Positions 40,273 through 49,157 of a DNA stretch of 64,000 nt are shown here, one piece after another. Under the pieces are notes generated by a model. The model was not told where the DNA came from. It saw only the letters and a program-made list of their open reading frames with translations, and made no database searches. The position numbers were made by a program, and so were the translations under genes. Source of the DNA: Clostridia bacterium (GTDB lineage Bacteria > Bacillota > Clostridia > Oscillospirales > CAG-272); NCBI GenBank assembly GCA_017503325.1, contig JAFVTI010000018.1, positions 1 through 64,000 of the forward strand, read 5' to 3'. Each line of letters begins with the position of its first letter. Position 1 is the first letter of the stretch.

Positions 40273-41730
40273 TCACTCTCCCTGGTAAACCTCCAGGATT
40301 TTGTCTATATCCTTTTCCATGGTCTTGTCCTTGACTCTCTTGATCGCACTTGCAACAGAGTCGTTCTTGGCATCCAGGCAGGTCTGGAACAGAACCGCAC
40401 AGGGATAGCCCTTGCTGAAGAAATGCGCGTAGCCAAAGTCAAAGACTCTGTTACGGATGATGATGTCCACCATCTCGGCAGACTCTGCGTCACGCACGTT
40501 CTTGGACTTTGCGACCTTATCGTACAGAGTATCGGTCACCATGTAGTAGGACGAGGACGCAAGTGCCTCCATCATGTAGCCCACGAAGTCAAGTCTGTCC
40601 TCGCCAAGGCTCTTGGGAACGACGACAACCGATGCCGCGCCGTTAACAAAGCTCATGTAATCCTCTTGTGCCGTATCATACTTGGGCTGAGGCAGCACGC
40701 CGTATTCATCCTCCATATCCTTGAAGCCAAATTCGGAGTTGGCGATCTGCGTCAGAGAGCAGGAAACGAACAGTGCTCTTCCCTGGGTAAAGATCTTATA
40801 CGCCTCGGTATGAATGCTGACGTCGGTAATGTACAGAGAATTGTTGGTCATAAAGGTGGTGTAGACCTTGTCGTAAATGCTCTGGATCCTATCCTGATCT
40901 ACGCTGTAAACGGGATAGTTGTCCGCATCCTTGGTAAAGAAGGACGCGCCCGCGCCAAAGAAGAAGTTGAACGGGCCTGCAAGGTGCCAGCTGCTCATGC
41001 CGTAGTAGTCGTTTTTGAGCTCGATCTTGCCGTCACCGTTAACGTCCTTGGTCTGATCCTTGGTCAGCGCGTTGAGCTCGTCCAGCGTCCATGCGCCTTC
41101 TCTTGCAAGCTCGTAAGGATATTCCAGCGACTGGTCGTCAAAATGATTCTTATTGAACGCCAGGCACGCAGAATACAGCATGGTATGCGGTACAAGGTCG
41201 CCCACGGTCAAAAACTGGTGATTGCCGATGGTAAAGCCTTCCTTTGCATCCTGGTCCCACCAGATCTGATCGAAATCCACGTACTCCAGCTCGTCAAGGT
41301 CGATCAGGTAATTGTTGACAGCAAGGTTGGTCGCAGCGTTGACCATGTGCTGGTATACGATGTCATATTCGCCGTTGCCAGAGCCGACGTCCTTGGCTAC
41401 CTTATCACCGAGAACGGTGTATTCGGTCTCCAACAGGGTGTTGATGGTGATGCCGTAGACCGACTCCAACTTATCGTTTCTTCTGTAAAGTGCATCCTCA
41501 AGAGGGTCGGAAGAGGCCTCATCGCTGCCCGCATCCATCTCGCGGTTGACCAGCAGAGAAAGCGTATTTCCCTTGTAGTCATCGGTTTCGCCCAGCGCAG
41601 GGCTGATCCAGTGCTGCTCCTCGACCGCCTCGGTCGTGGACTCCTGCTCGCTCTGTTCGGTTTCGGCGCAGCCGGCCAGCACAGAAGCAAGCATCAGCGC
41701 GCAAAGCAGCACGGCAAATAATTTTTTCAT
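40273..41730 (-). CDS. Extracellular solute-binding lipoprotein (ABC importer type)
   Basis: A 485-residue lipoprotein. The signal sequence MKKLFAVLLCALMLASVLAGC ends in a lipobox (LAGC) for Cys acylation, followed by an acidic linker (about 22-40). The rest has the two-lobed solute-binding layout (VGDLVPHTMLYSACLAFNKNHF, AREGAWTLDELNALTKDQT, FTQGRALFVSCSLTQIANSEF, YGVLPQPKYD), typical of sugar or oligosaccharide binding proteins. No permease or ATPase gene is adjacent, so it is an orphan here. The start follows AAAGGAG. It has its own promoter and terminator. Confidence 0.85.
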   Translation of the reverse strand: MKKLFAVLLCALMLASVLAGCAETEQSEQESTTEAVEEQHWISPALGETDDYKGNTLSLLVNREMDAGSDEASSDPLEDALYRRNDKLESVYGITINTLLETEYTVLGDKVAKDVGSGNGEYDIVYQHMVNAATNLAVNNYLIDLDELEYVDFDQIWWDQDAKEGFTIGNHQFLTVGDLVPHTMLYSACLAFNKNHFDDQSLEYPYELAREGAWTLDELNALTKDQTKDVNGDGKIELKNDYYGMSSWHLAGPFNFFFGAGASFFTKDADNYPVYSVDQDRIQSIYDKVYTTFMTNNSLYITDVSIHTEAYKIFTQGRALFVSCSLTQIANSEFGFKDMEDEYGVLPQPKYDTAQEDYMSFVNGAASVVVVPKSLGEDRLDFVGYMMEALASSSYYMVTDTLYDKVAKSKNVRDAESAEMVDIIIRNRVFDFGYAHFFSKGYPCAVLFQTCLDAKNDSVASAIKRVKDKTMEKDIDKILEVYQGE

Positions 41731-41784
41731 GCTTTTCTCCTTTTCACATATATTTTTTGACATAATCTCAACAGTTGGTATCCA

Positions 41785-41813
41785 ATTATAGCATGCGGCC
41801 CGGGGCTTGTCAA
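41785..41813 (-). promoter_or_regulatory. Promoter of the solute-binding lipoprotein gene
   Basis: Minus-strand TTGACA (41808-41813) and TATAAT (41785-41790), with a 17-base spacer. Confidence 0.85.
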
Positions 41814-41844
41814 GTACATTTTCCACTTCCTTTGCAGATTGCGT

Positions 41845-41875
41845 AAAAAAAGGGGCTGAGTGAATACTCAGCCCC
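41845..41875 (-). terminator. Terminator of the type IV pilus operon
   Basis: GGGGCTGAGT and ACTCAGCCCC arms around a GAAT loop (ATTC on the minus strand), followed on the minus strand by TTTTTT. It closes the operon after the large surface protein gene. Confidence 0.9.
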
Positions 41876-41881
41876 AACGGA

Positions 41882-44800
41882 TTACATTCTGACGTTTTTT
41901 CTTTTCTTGACAACAAACAGAATCACAATGCCGATCGAAACGATCAGAAGCGCCGTGATCACACCCACGATCACCTCAGCCGTCGTGCCGCCCTGTACGA
42001 CCTTGAAGGCTACCGTGATCTGCACGTTATCCTCGGGCATGACAAATGAATACGCGCCGTTCTCTGCCGCTAGCTCGATCTCTTTACCGTTTGCAAGCAC
42101 GACCACGGAATCAATGACGTAGCCCTCATCAGGATCGGGCGCAAAAGTGACGGTATCACCCGAATACGCTTCTCCCGCAATATTCAAAACGCCGTTTTCG
42201 GGCTCGTTGCAGGTGATGCTGTACTTATCCATAATCACAAAGGTGGAAAGATCCATAGTAGAGAGCACCAGATAACCGTCCTCATGCTTGGCATCCAGCA
42301 ATTTCAGCGTTCCGTCGTCCCCTACGCAGTATACGTCCGCAGAATACAAGCCGTCATAAGGCAGCGCGACCGTCAGCTCGGTCATCAAAAACGCAACGGG
42401 TACACCGTTTGCATCCAGGAGCCTGATCTCGTACGCCTCATATTCACCGTACGTTACGCGAGACATGCTGACCTCGGAGATCGCGCCGCTCATCTGATAA
42501 AACGCATCGATCTGGGCCTTGGGGAATTCCAGCACGGCCGCTCCGAAGTATACCTTCAAGGATTGCGCGCCAACCTCTCCCAGTTTGTCAAAGGCTGCAG
42601 CAAGATCTACGGAGTCTGCGCTGACGTGCAGCTCATAATTGCCGCTCGCGTCACCCTTCACAGCCGCTGCTCCGCCATCCGACGTGGGTGCCAGAGGAAC
42701 GGGCTCAAAGCAAGCTGTATAAGTCACGGACGTGCCGTCCACCCGGGCAAGCTCACGATCCCAACCGGTAAATCTGTAATAGTATACCTCGTCAAACAAA
42801 ATGGCGGGCGTGCCGTTCGGATACGAGGGCACTGAGCCATAGTTGAATTCCGCGGTGATGCGCTGATCCCCTACCACAAAGGTCACGGGATACTTGCGCA
42901 GTGTTTTCTTAAAGCATGCAACGTATTCGGTATTCTCAGTCACCTGCTCAAAGTCTCTGTCCCAAGCCACGAATTCATATTCATACTGCGCATCGGCTTC
43001 CCTTTGCGGAATTCCCTCAAACTGCGGCATGGTACCGTATTCAAAATACGCGGGGACCGTTTGATCTCCGATGACAAAATTGACAGTGTATTTGCGCGCG
43101 ACGGTCTCAAAGCACGCAACGTAGGTCGCGTCTTTGGTCACCGCACTCAGCTCGTGATCCCAACCACGGAACTCCTGCGCCAACGTAGGAGACAAGGGCA
43201 GAGAGGAAATACTGTCGGTGCTACCGGGATAGACCGGCATGCTGCCGTATTTGTAAACCTCTTTGGTCTCAACGCCATCCACGATCCAGGTCACGGTATA
43301 GGAGTTGAGCGTGGTCAGGAAGGATGCGGTAAAGGTCATGGGTCCGGTCAGCAACGGGAACTCCCCGGAGGTCATGTACGTATTACCGCGGTCGTCCTCC
43401 CAGCCGGCAAACGTGTACGTATACTGCGCATCGGGGGCCTTGACAGGCCGTTGCAGCGGCACGGCATCGGTCAGGTCCTTACCGTAAACGTATTCCTTTT
43501 CAATGGTCGAGCCGTCACCCATAACGAAAACGACCTTATGTCTGTTGGGCACGGTGCTGTATTGCGCCGTGTAGGTCACGTCATCATACACAGCCGTGAA
43601 TTCCCTGTCCCAGCCTGTAAAGGTATAGATAAATTCAGCAGAGGGAGATCTGTCGGTAGAACCCGTAAATTCGGGGACGGTACCATAGGACCAGACTTGC
43701 TTGATCGGTTGGTCTCCCACGTTCCAGGTGACAACACATTCTCTTGGAATCGGCCTGTAAGAGGCGTACACCTCGGTATCCTCCATAATGGCACTCAGAT
43801 CAGCAGGCTCGCCATTCTCGTAAACCCAGCCGTTGAACACGAACGAATGCTCTCCAACAGGCTTGACAGTAGGCAGTGCAAGCTCTGCGGGATACTCCCC
43901 TGCCTCTCCGCGGCGAACGTAATCATACCCCAGGTAGGTCTGCTGCTCATCACTGTTATAAAAATGAACCAGACGGAAACGCTCGTCTCTGTCAAGCACG
44001 GCGGAATGGTTGGCCGCCGCAGTCAGAGTGACTGTTTGCGCAGCACCGAACAGTGCCCTTTGCTCGATCGATCCCTGCAGGTACGCGTCATAAAGCTCTG
44101 CATACAAAGGCTCCCAAGGCAAAGAGGGGCGCGTTCCGGGATGAGCTACGATTTCGGTGGGCGGTACGGGCTCGGCCATAACACCGGGATCCTGCATGTC
44201 AGCAGACATTTCATCGGGAGAGGTGATAACGCCAAACTGCGGCATCGCGGGCTTTTCGGGTGCTTCCAGCACAATGGTGGGAGCCACGGGCTCGCTTGTC
44301 ACCTCATAGGTTTCGGGATCGGCGGGAGGCATAGGCCAAGCGGAAAACGGCTTTGCTTGATTGGTATCAATAGCGGGACGCAGATCCTCAACCACCAGAT
44401 CTCTGACGGTTTGGTGGCCGTGATAATCCACCTCAAAATCGGGGTCCAGCGTCAGCTTGTCGTTCAAGGCGCAGTTGATCACATAAAGCGATCCCAGCAT
44501 ACGCAGCATGGAGGGAATATAATCCGGATATTCCTTTTCCAGCGTTGCGTACACGATACCGTTTCTGTACAGCTTATAGACGCCGTCGTAAAGCTGCTTG
44601 AGATGCTTGATCAGCGTGGGATACTGTCTGATATAGTACACGTATCTCTCTTGATCGGAATCGAGTGAGCGATAGGTCTCGCAGAAATTCTGTACGATGG
44701 GCGTGGATTCCACCACCGCATCCACGGCACTTTCCTCCAGCACCGAAAGCTGCTCGCGCTTTTCCACGATGACTTGACCGATCCTGTCATCCAGCGTCGT

Positions 44801-45793
44801 GTCTATAAAGGATTTGCCCGTTACAGGGTCCTTCTTATCCATCAGCTCCAGCAAAGAGAGCTGATACTGCGCCATGGAAAGCTCACTCTGATAGGTTTGA
44901 TACAGCTCGGGATAGTGCTTTTTATGGGCGAGATATAACTCGTATTTCTCACACAGATCACGATAGGTGGACCAAGCGATCATATTTGCGGTATATTCCG
45001 CAAATTTTGCATCATAGACCTCCATTTCGGCCCAATAATCCTTGCACAAAAGGAAATCCTGATACAGGGCAACCTTGTCCAAATGATCGCGGTATGCATC
45101 CATTTCATTCTGATAGAGAGTCCATTCCTCTTGATTGCCGTAGTATGCATTCAGCTTGAGCTGATACTGCTCAAGCGTAGTCTGATAGATCTCATAATCA
45201 TCGGTCAGCGAAACTGCGGTATCATACGCGAAATTGACGAAATCATTGATCGTATCAGCAGAGATCACAAACGCCGAGGTAAATTCCACGGTCAGCAGCA
45301 CGTTGCTCGACCAGGTAATTCCCTGCACCGCGGCACGGTAATAATTCTCCCCCACATCCTCTGCAGGCGCAAAGTCGGCCGACTGTCCGCCGACGACCAA
45401 TCGGGAAGGCGTCCAGTATATTTCGTAGTCGTAGTTTGCACCGGAAATGTAATCCTGCTTGACCACTACGCTCAGCTCACCTGTTTCGCCGTCATACGTG
45501 ACCTGCGGATTGACGATCGAGGGGCGCTTGTAGATCAAAACGTTTTGCCCCGGGAACACATCACGGATCACGTTCTTTTCCTGCGCAGTCAGCTGCTCAC
45601 CCAAAAGCTGCTCCAAAATGTCACCCATATAGGTCGTGCCGTATTTTTTGGCCCCCATGCTGTAATCCAGATCGGGATAACTTTCGGCAACCTGTGCTGC
45701 GGGTTGGGAATATACCTGCGCGGAAGCTGCCACACCCGCCAAACTGCTAACCAAAAGTAAACAGGTGATTAATAATACAATTATCTTTTTCAT
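41882..45793 (-). CDS. Large membrane-anchored surface protein with Listeria-Bacteroides-type repeats
   Basis: A 1303-residue protein encoded last in the pilus operon, 6 bases after a prepilin gene. It has a signal peptide (1-25) and an N-terminal beta domain (about 40-190). A long Tyr/Glu/Leu-rich helical or coiled-coil region (about 195-430) follows, then a Pro-rich linker (about 470-560). Next come five to six tandem repeats of about 70-80 residues (about 620-1030), each with a Y/V-T-V/F-x-V-G-D start, a YG turn and a FxGWDRE...YxACF end as in InlB/Flg_new repeats. A beta domain (about 1045-1180) and an InlB-divergent repeat ending YSFVMPEDNVQITVAFK follow. A C-terminal membrane segment (about 1276-1297) precedes KKRKNVRM. 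There is no LPXTG. It is likely an adhesin or pilus-associated surface partner. Confidence 0.75.
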   Translation of the reverse strand: MKKIIVLLITCLLLVSSLAGVAASAQVYSQPAAQVAESYPDLDYSMGAKKYGTTYMGDILEQLLGEQLTAQEKNVIRDVFPGQNVLIYKRPSIVNPQVTYDGETGELSVVVKQDYISGANYDYEIYWTPSRLVVGGQSADFAPAEDVGENYYRAAVQGITWSSNVLLTVEFTSAFVISADTINDFVNFAYDTAVSLTDDYEIYQTTLEQYQLKLNAYYGNQEEWTLYQNEMDAYRDHLDKVALYQDFLLCKDYWAEMEVYDAKFAEYTANMIAWSTYRDLCEKYELYLAHKKHYPELYQTYQSELSMAQYQLSLLELMDKKDPVTGKSFIDTTLDDRIGQVIVEKREQLSVLEESAVDAVVESTPIVQNFCETYRSLDSDQERYVYYIRQYPTLIKHLKQLYDGVYKLYRNGIVYATLEKEYPDYIPSMLRMLGSLYVINCALNDKLTLDPDFEVDYHGHQTVRDLVVEDLRPAIDTNQAKPFSAWPMPPADPETYEVTSEPVAPTIVLEAPEKPAMPQFGVITSPDEMSADMQDPGVMAEPVPPTEIVAHPGTRPSLPWEPLYAELYDAYLQGSIEQRALFGAAQTVTLTAAANHSAVLDRDERFRLVHFYNSDEQQTYLGYDYVRRGEAGEYPAELALPTVKPVGEHSFVFNGWVYENGEPADLSAIMEDTEVYASYRPIPRECVVTWNVGDQPIKQVWSYGTVPEFTGSTDRSPSAEFIYTFTGWDREFTAVYDDVTYTAQYSTVPNRHKVVFVMGDGSTIEKEYVYGKDLTDAVPLQRPVKAPDAQYTYTFAGWEDDRGNTYMTSGEFPLLTGPMTFTASFLTTLNSYTVTWIVDGVETKEVYKYGSMPVYPGSTDSISSLPLSPTLAQEFRGWDHELSAVTKDATYVACFETVARKYTVNFVIGDQTVPAYFEYGTMPQFEGIPQREADAQYEYEFVAWDRDFEQVTENTEYVACFKKTLRKYPVTFVVGDQRITAEFNYGSVPSYPNGTPAILFDEVYYYRFTGWDRELARVDGTSVTYTACFEPVPLAPTSDGGAAAVKGDASGNYELHVSADSVDLAAAFDKLGEVGAQSLKVYFGAAVLEFPKAQIDAFYQMSGAISEVSMSRVTYGEYEAYEIRLLDANGVPVAFLMTELTVALPYDGLYSADVYCVGDDGTLKLLDAKHEDGYLVLSTMDLSTFVIMDKYSITCNEPENGVLNIAGEAYSGDTVTFAPDPDEGYVIDSVVVLANGKEIELAAENGAYSFVMPEDNVQITVAFKVVQGGTTAEVIVGVITALLIVSIGIVILFVVKKRKNVRM

Positions 45794-45799
45794 TTATTC

Positions 45800-46291
45800 T
45801 TACTCCAATGCTTGTTCTGTAGGAGATTCCGTTCTCAAGTGTACCACATGCTTCGTACCATTGAGATAATAGGTTACTGTGTTGTCCGTAATGGGATCGA
45901 AATATATCTCTCCCTCACAAAGCGGTGTTCCGTTCAAAACGACCTGGGATGTTGTGTCATTCGCAGGAATCATTGAAGTTAAAATACTCTCGCCTATCTT
46001 CAGTTCGTAATAACGAACCGTCTGTCCCACACCATCTACGAACACAGTTTCCCCTGCGACAGGGATAACTGAATCATACTCAGCGCCCCAAAGCAGCCGG
46101 TTAATTAATTCCACAGCAGTCTGCTCACGGCTGCTGACGGTTGCATTATTGCTCACCTGTACCGACATACGGGCGCTCGTGATCATAAATCCGGTTACTG
46201 CTGCCATTACTACGCCCAAAACAGCGATAACCGCGATCACTTCCACAAGGGTTACGCCCTTGTTATTTTTTCTCAGTTGGTTATTCTGCAT
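45800..46291 (-). CDS. Type IV prepilin-like protein (class III signal, Glu5 present)
   Basis: A 163-residue prepilin. The leader MQNNQLRKNNKG precedes VTLVEVIAVIAVLGVVMAAVTGF, so cleavage after Gly gives Glu at mature position 5 and an N-terminal hydrophobic assembly helix. The globular part has no recognised domain. GGGAGG lies upstream. The 5' end overlaps the preceding pilin-like gene by 11 bases. The predicted partners are the PilD-type peptidase and PilB/PilC encoded upstream. Whether this is the major or a minor pilin cannot be decided from sequence. Confidence 0.85.
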   Translation of the reverse strand: MQNNQLRKNNKGVTLVEVIAVIAVLGVVMAAVTGFMITSARMSVQVSNNATVSSREQTAVELINRLLWGAEYDSVIPVAGETVFVDGVGQTVRYYELKIGESILTSMIPANDTTSQVVLNGTPLCEGEIYFDPITDNTVTYYLNGTKHVVHLRTESPTEQALE

Positions 46292-46733
46292 TATATCTTA
46301 CCTCCCAACTGATAATCGTTCGGGTGACCTTGGTAGAAGCCTCGGCTGTTTCTTCGGTTGTTTCTTCGGATGAAGTTATCTCTTCAACAACCTTCATGCC
46401 AACTTTGATAGTTACAGAATAATACTTAATTGTGTATGTTTCAATATATTCCGTTGAAACTGTATCATGCGAATCGTTCGTTATTTCCATCCCAGGCCAT
46501 TTGTTCTCTAATTCCTCAATATCAACCGTTTTTTCCAAGTCGACCCGAATCATCTCCACCACCGCATCGGCGGCGTAGTAATTCCTGAGATTTTCCTGCT
46601 TCTTTACTGCGTTTTGGTAGTTTTTCAGCGTCATACCCATGGTAATCATGGAAAGCACGCCCACAAACATGACGGTGACCACAACAGCATACAAAACTTG
46701 TCCGCGGTTATTCTTGATAAACTTCTTTGTCAT
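46281..46733 (-). CDS. Pilin-like protein lacking Glu5 (PilX/GspK-like minor subunit)
   Basis: A 150-residue protein with a prepilin-like N terminus, MTKKFIKNNRG followed by QVLYAVVVTVMFVGVLSMITMGM. If cut after Gly, mature position 5 is Ala, not Glu. Loss of Glu5 is known for GspK/PilX-type tip subunits, so a tip-complex role is plausible. The C-terminal part has a Glu/Thr-rich stretch (SSEETTEETAEAS). It overlaps the upstream prepilin gene by 4 bases and the downstream one by 11 bases, pointing to coupled translation. Confidence 0.7.
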   Translation of the reverse strand: MTKKFIKNNRGQVLYAVVVTVMFVGVLSMITMGMTLKNYQNAVKKQENLRNYYAADAVVEMIRVDLEKTVDIEELENKWPGMEITNDSHDTVSTEYIETYTIKYYSVTIKVGMKVVEEITSSEETTEETAEASTKVTRTIISWEVRYNAE

Positions 46734-47155
46734 GGAGCAATCACCCCTTCCAAAATCAGATTATCTTCGGTCGGAATGCCTTCACCGGAGTGAATACTTA
46801 TCTCATAATACAGGAACGTTTTTTCGCCGCCTTCTACTTCTGCAGGCTTTTCAACAGAAGTACAAACGACAGAAATTCCATCCTGTCCATTGTCTTGAAC
46901 AGTAGTCACAGTACTTTCTACAGTTGCTTTCCAGTCGGCAATTCCACCTTCTTCAGAAACCTGAATCCCCTTCAGCGTTTCCATCAAATTCTGTGCTTCG
47001 GTGTATTCATAGTAGACCTGCGAGGCAAGCGCATTGCCCCTTTGCGCCATGACAAAGGAAGAAAGACACGGTACGATCACAATGGCCAGCAGGCCAACCG
47101 TCACCAGCACTTCCATCATCGTAATGCCCTTTTGGTTTTTCAGAAATTTTTTCAT
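46730..47155 (-). CDS. Type IV prepilin-like protein (PilV/PilW-like minor pilin)
   Basis: A 141-residue prepilin with leader MKKFLKNQKG and mature start ITMMEVLVTVGLLAIVIVPCLSSFVM, giving Glu5. The start at 47155 is chosen because AAAGGAG lies 6 bases upstream; the longer form begins ahead of that site. It is the first of three pilin-like genes after the assembly genes. Its short globular region and its position resemble minor pilins. Confidence 0.8.
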   Translation of the reverse strand: MKKFLKNQKGITMMEVLVTVGLLAIVIVPCLSSFVMAQRGNALASQVYYEYTEAQNLMETLKGIQVSEEGGIADWKATVESTVTTVQDNGQDGISVVCTSVEKPAEVEGGEKTFLYYEISIHSGEGIPTEDNLILEGVIAP

Positions 47156-47198
47156 GTCCTTCTCCTTTCTCACGTGTTATTGGTGATATGTCGCAAGC

Positions 47199-49142
47199 TC
47201 ACTCCTCGCTCGGGGTTTGCTCTTCCGCGGGTTGGTCTCCCTCGGGCTGCTCTTCGGGTGTTTCCTCGGGAACAACCGGAGGATCTATGTTCTCCAGATC
47301 ATCCTCGGGCAGCTCTGCCTTGTATATAGCAAGCAAGGTTTCAAACTTGGTGTTGGGGAACAATTCCTGGAGATAGCTGAACATCTCAAGCTGGTCGTTG
47401 TAATCCTTGCTGTCATCACCGTACTTTTCCAAGAATTCCTTGACTTTATCTTCATTATTATACTTCTTCTTCAAGATCCACAAAAGCTCGGTCTCGGGAT
47501 ATCCCTGGCTCTTGAGTCGGTCACGCACCTGCTCCAGCGTCAAGCCCTCATCGTCCATCCACGCCTCAATCTCCTCGGGGGTGTAATCGCTCATGGGGCC
47601 AAACTTTCCGTTATCGGTCGCTGCACCGAAAATGCTTTCAAGCTTGTTAGAGATCTCCTCGTCGATCACGGGAGGAATGTACTCGGCATCCTCGCTGAGC
47701 AGATAATAATGCAGAATGATGATATTGCCCTGAATGCTCTCGTTCTGCGGGTTATACTGAATGGTCAGCGTGTAAACCGATGCATAGAAGTCATCATTTT
47801 CATTGAAATATGCGATCAGATTCTTCAAGCCCTGGTACGTCGCATAGTAAGGAATGCTGTACGCCTCATAGCAAAGCAGCATGCCGTTGGAAAGCTTGGT
47901 CAGCTGGTAATCCTGTCCGTAATTGATCGTCGGCATACGGATGCCCGTCTCAGACTCTATCTTCGCAAGGAACAGGATATCGTCCTCCTCGCGGCTCTCG
48001 CCCGGGAAGCTTGCCAGCTTATCCGCCGTATCCTGCATGAAGATATTGTCGGTGGGATTCTGCTTGATGTATTCGGTAATTTCCTTCATCCAGGCAAATT
48101 TGTCGCTTGCGCTGCCGTCGGTTTCCAGGCGGAGGTACATCTGCTGGATCTTATAATTGATCTCGCCCAGATAGTTATCCAGATCATCCCTCTTAGCAAT
48201 CGCCTCGTCAGCTTGCTTTTTCAGCGTGTCCCTCTTGGCCTGTACCTCGGGGATCAAGCCGCCGGTCACCACAGTCTCGGTGATGGTTTCTCCGTTTTCA
48301 TCCTCACGCGTGGTCGTGGTGGTCGTGCCCTTCAGCTCATCGATCTGAGCTTTGATGTCAGCCACACCCAGTTCCTGCAGCTGAGCATCCACAGCCTCGA
48401 CCCGTCCGTTGATGGTCTGCAGGCAAGCCTCGGACTGCTCGGGCGTGACGATCACGTCATGGAAATCCGCGTCACCGTACGAAATCTCGGTCAAAAATCC
48501 GCCAATGATCTCGTCCGTATCGCGCAGCTGCTCGATCTCATCGGCAACCTTGACGCTCTCGCCCTTGAACTTTGCCTTTTGCGTCTCCAAGGAACGCAGG
48601 ATCATTTCGCCAAGCTCGTCATCCGCGCCCATGGAAGGCAGCACCTCGGAGATCAGCGCGCTGAGCTCCATGCGCGTCTTGAGACGCGTTTCGGACAAGG
48701 ACTTATTTTCCTTTTGAATGGGCTGATATACCACAAAAGTGGTAGCAAGCAGCAAAATTGCACCGATACCCGTCAGTAACAGGGCTGACAGCAGCTGAAA
48801 CATCATATTCCGGGAAGCCTCGGGGCTTGCACTCTCTTTGGGCTTTTTCTCCGGCTTTACAGCCTGCTTTGTGCCAAACTGAAAAGCGTGGTCGGCCTTT
48901 TTCTCGGAGGTCTGTTGTTCTTGTGCCTGCAGTGCTTCTTGTTGCGCTTGAAGCGCTTTTTCTTCAAGCAGCTTAGCCTTTTTCTTTTCCTTGGCTTCGG
49001 AAGGCGCGGGCTTGGGCTGTACCGGCTTGGAAATCTTATAGCTTCTTTTACTCTTTCCTAACGGCTTATTGATCTTGCCGTATATTCCGCTATCCTTCTT
49101 TTTGTAATGATCTTTCTTCTTGTTATTGTTGTTAAGCGACAT
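47199..49142 (-). CDS. PilO-like inner-membrane pilus assembly protein
   Basis: A 647-residue protein with a Lys/Gln-rich cytoplasmic N terminus (1-110, including a Gln/Ala helix), one membrane segment (about 113-138) and a long extracytoplasmic coiled coil (about 140-310). An alpha/beta region (about 375-500) and an acidic Pro/Glu tail (about 610-647) follow. The position after pilM-pilN and the single-span coiled-coil design fit PilO, but it is about three times the length of proteobacterial PilO. The assignment rests on context more than on motifs. A strong AAAGGAGG precedes the ATG. Confidence 0.6.
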   Translation of the reverse strand: MSLNNNNKKKDHYKKKDSGIYGKINKPLGKSKRSYKISKPVQPKPAPSEAKEKKKAKLLEEKALQAQQEALQAQEQQTSEKKADHAFQFGTKQAVKPEKKPKESASPEASRNMMFQLLSALLLTGIGAILLLATTFVVYQPIQKENKSLSETRLKTRMELSALISEVLPSMGADDELGEMILRSLETQKAKFKGESVKVADEIEQLRDTDEIIGGFLTEISYGDADFHDVIVTPEQSEACLQTINGRVEAVDAQLQELGVADIKAQIDELKGTTTTTTREDENGETITETVVTGGLIPEVQAKRDTLKKQADEAIAKRDDLDNYLGEINYKIQQMYLRLETDGSASDKFAWMKEITEYIKQNPTDNIFMQDTADKLASFPGESREEDDILFLAKIESETGIRMPTINYGQDYQLTKLSNGMLLCYEAYSIPYYATYQGLKNLIAYFNENDDFYASVYTLTIQYNPQNESIQGNIIILHYYLLSEDAEYIPPVIDEEISNKLESIFGAATDNGKFGPMSDYTPEEIEAWMDDEGLTLEQVRDRLKSQGYPETELLWILKKKYNNEDKVKEFLEKYGDDSKDYNDQLEMFSYLQELFPNTKFETLLAIYKAELPEDDLENIDPPVVPEETPEEQPEGDQPAEEQTPSEE

Positions 49143-49157
49143 GGTAGACCTCCTTTC

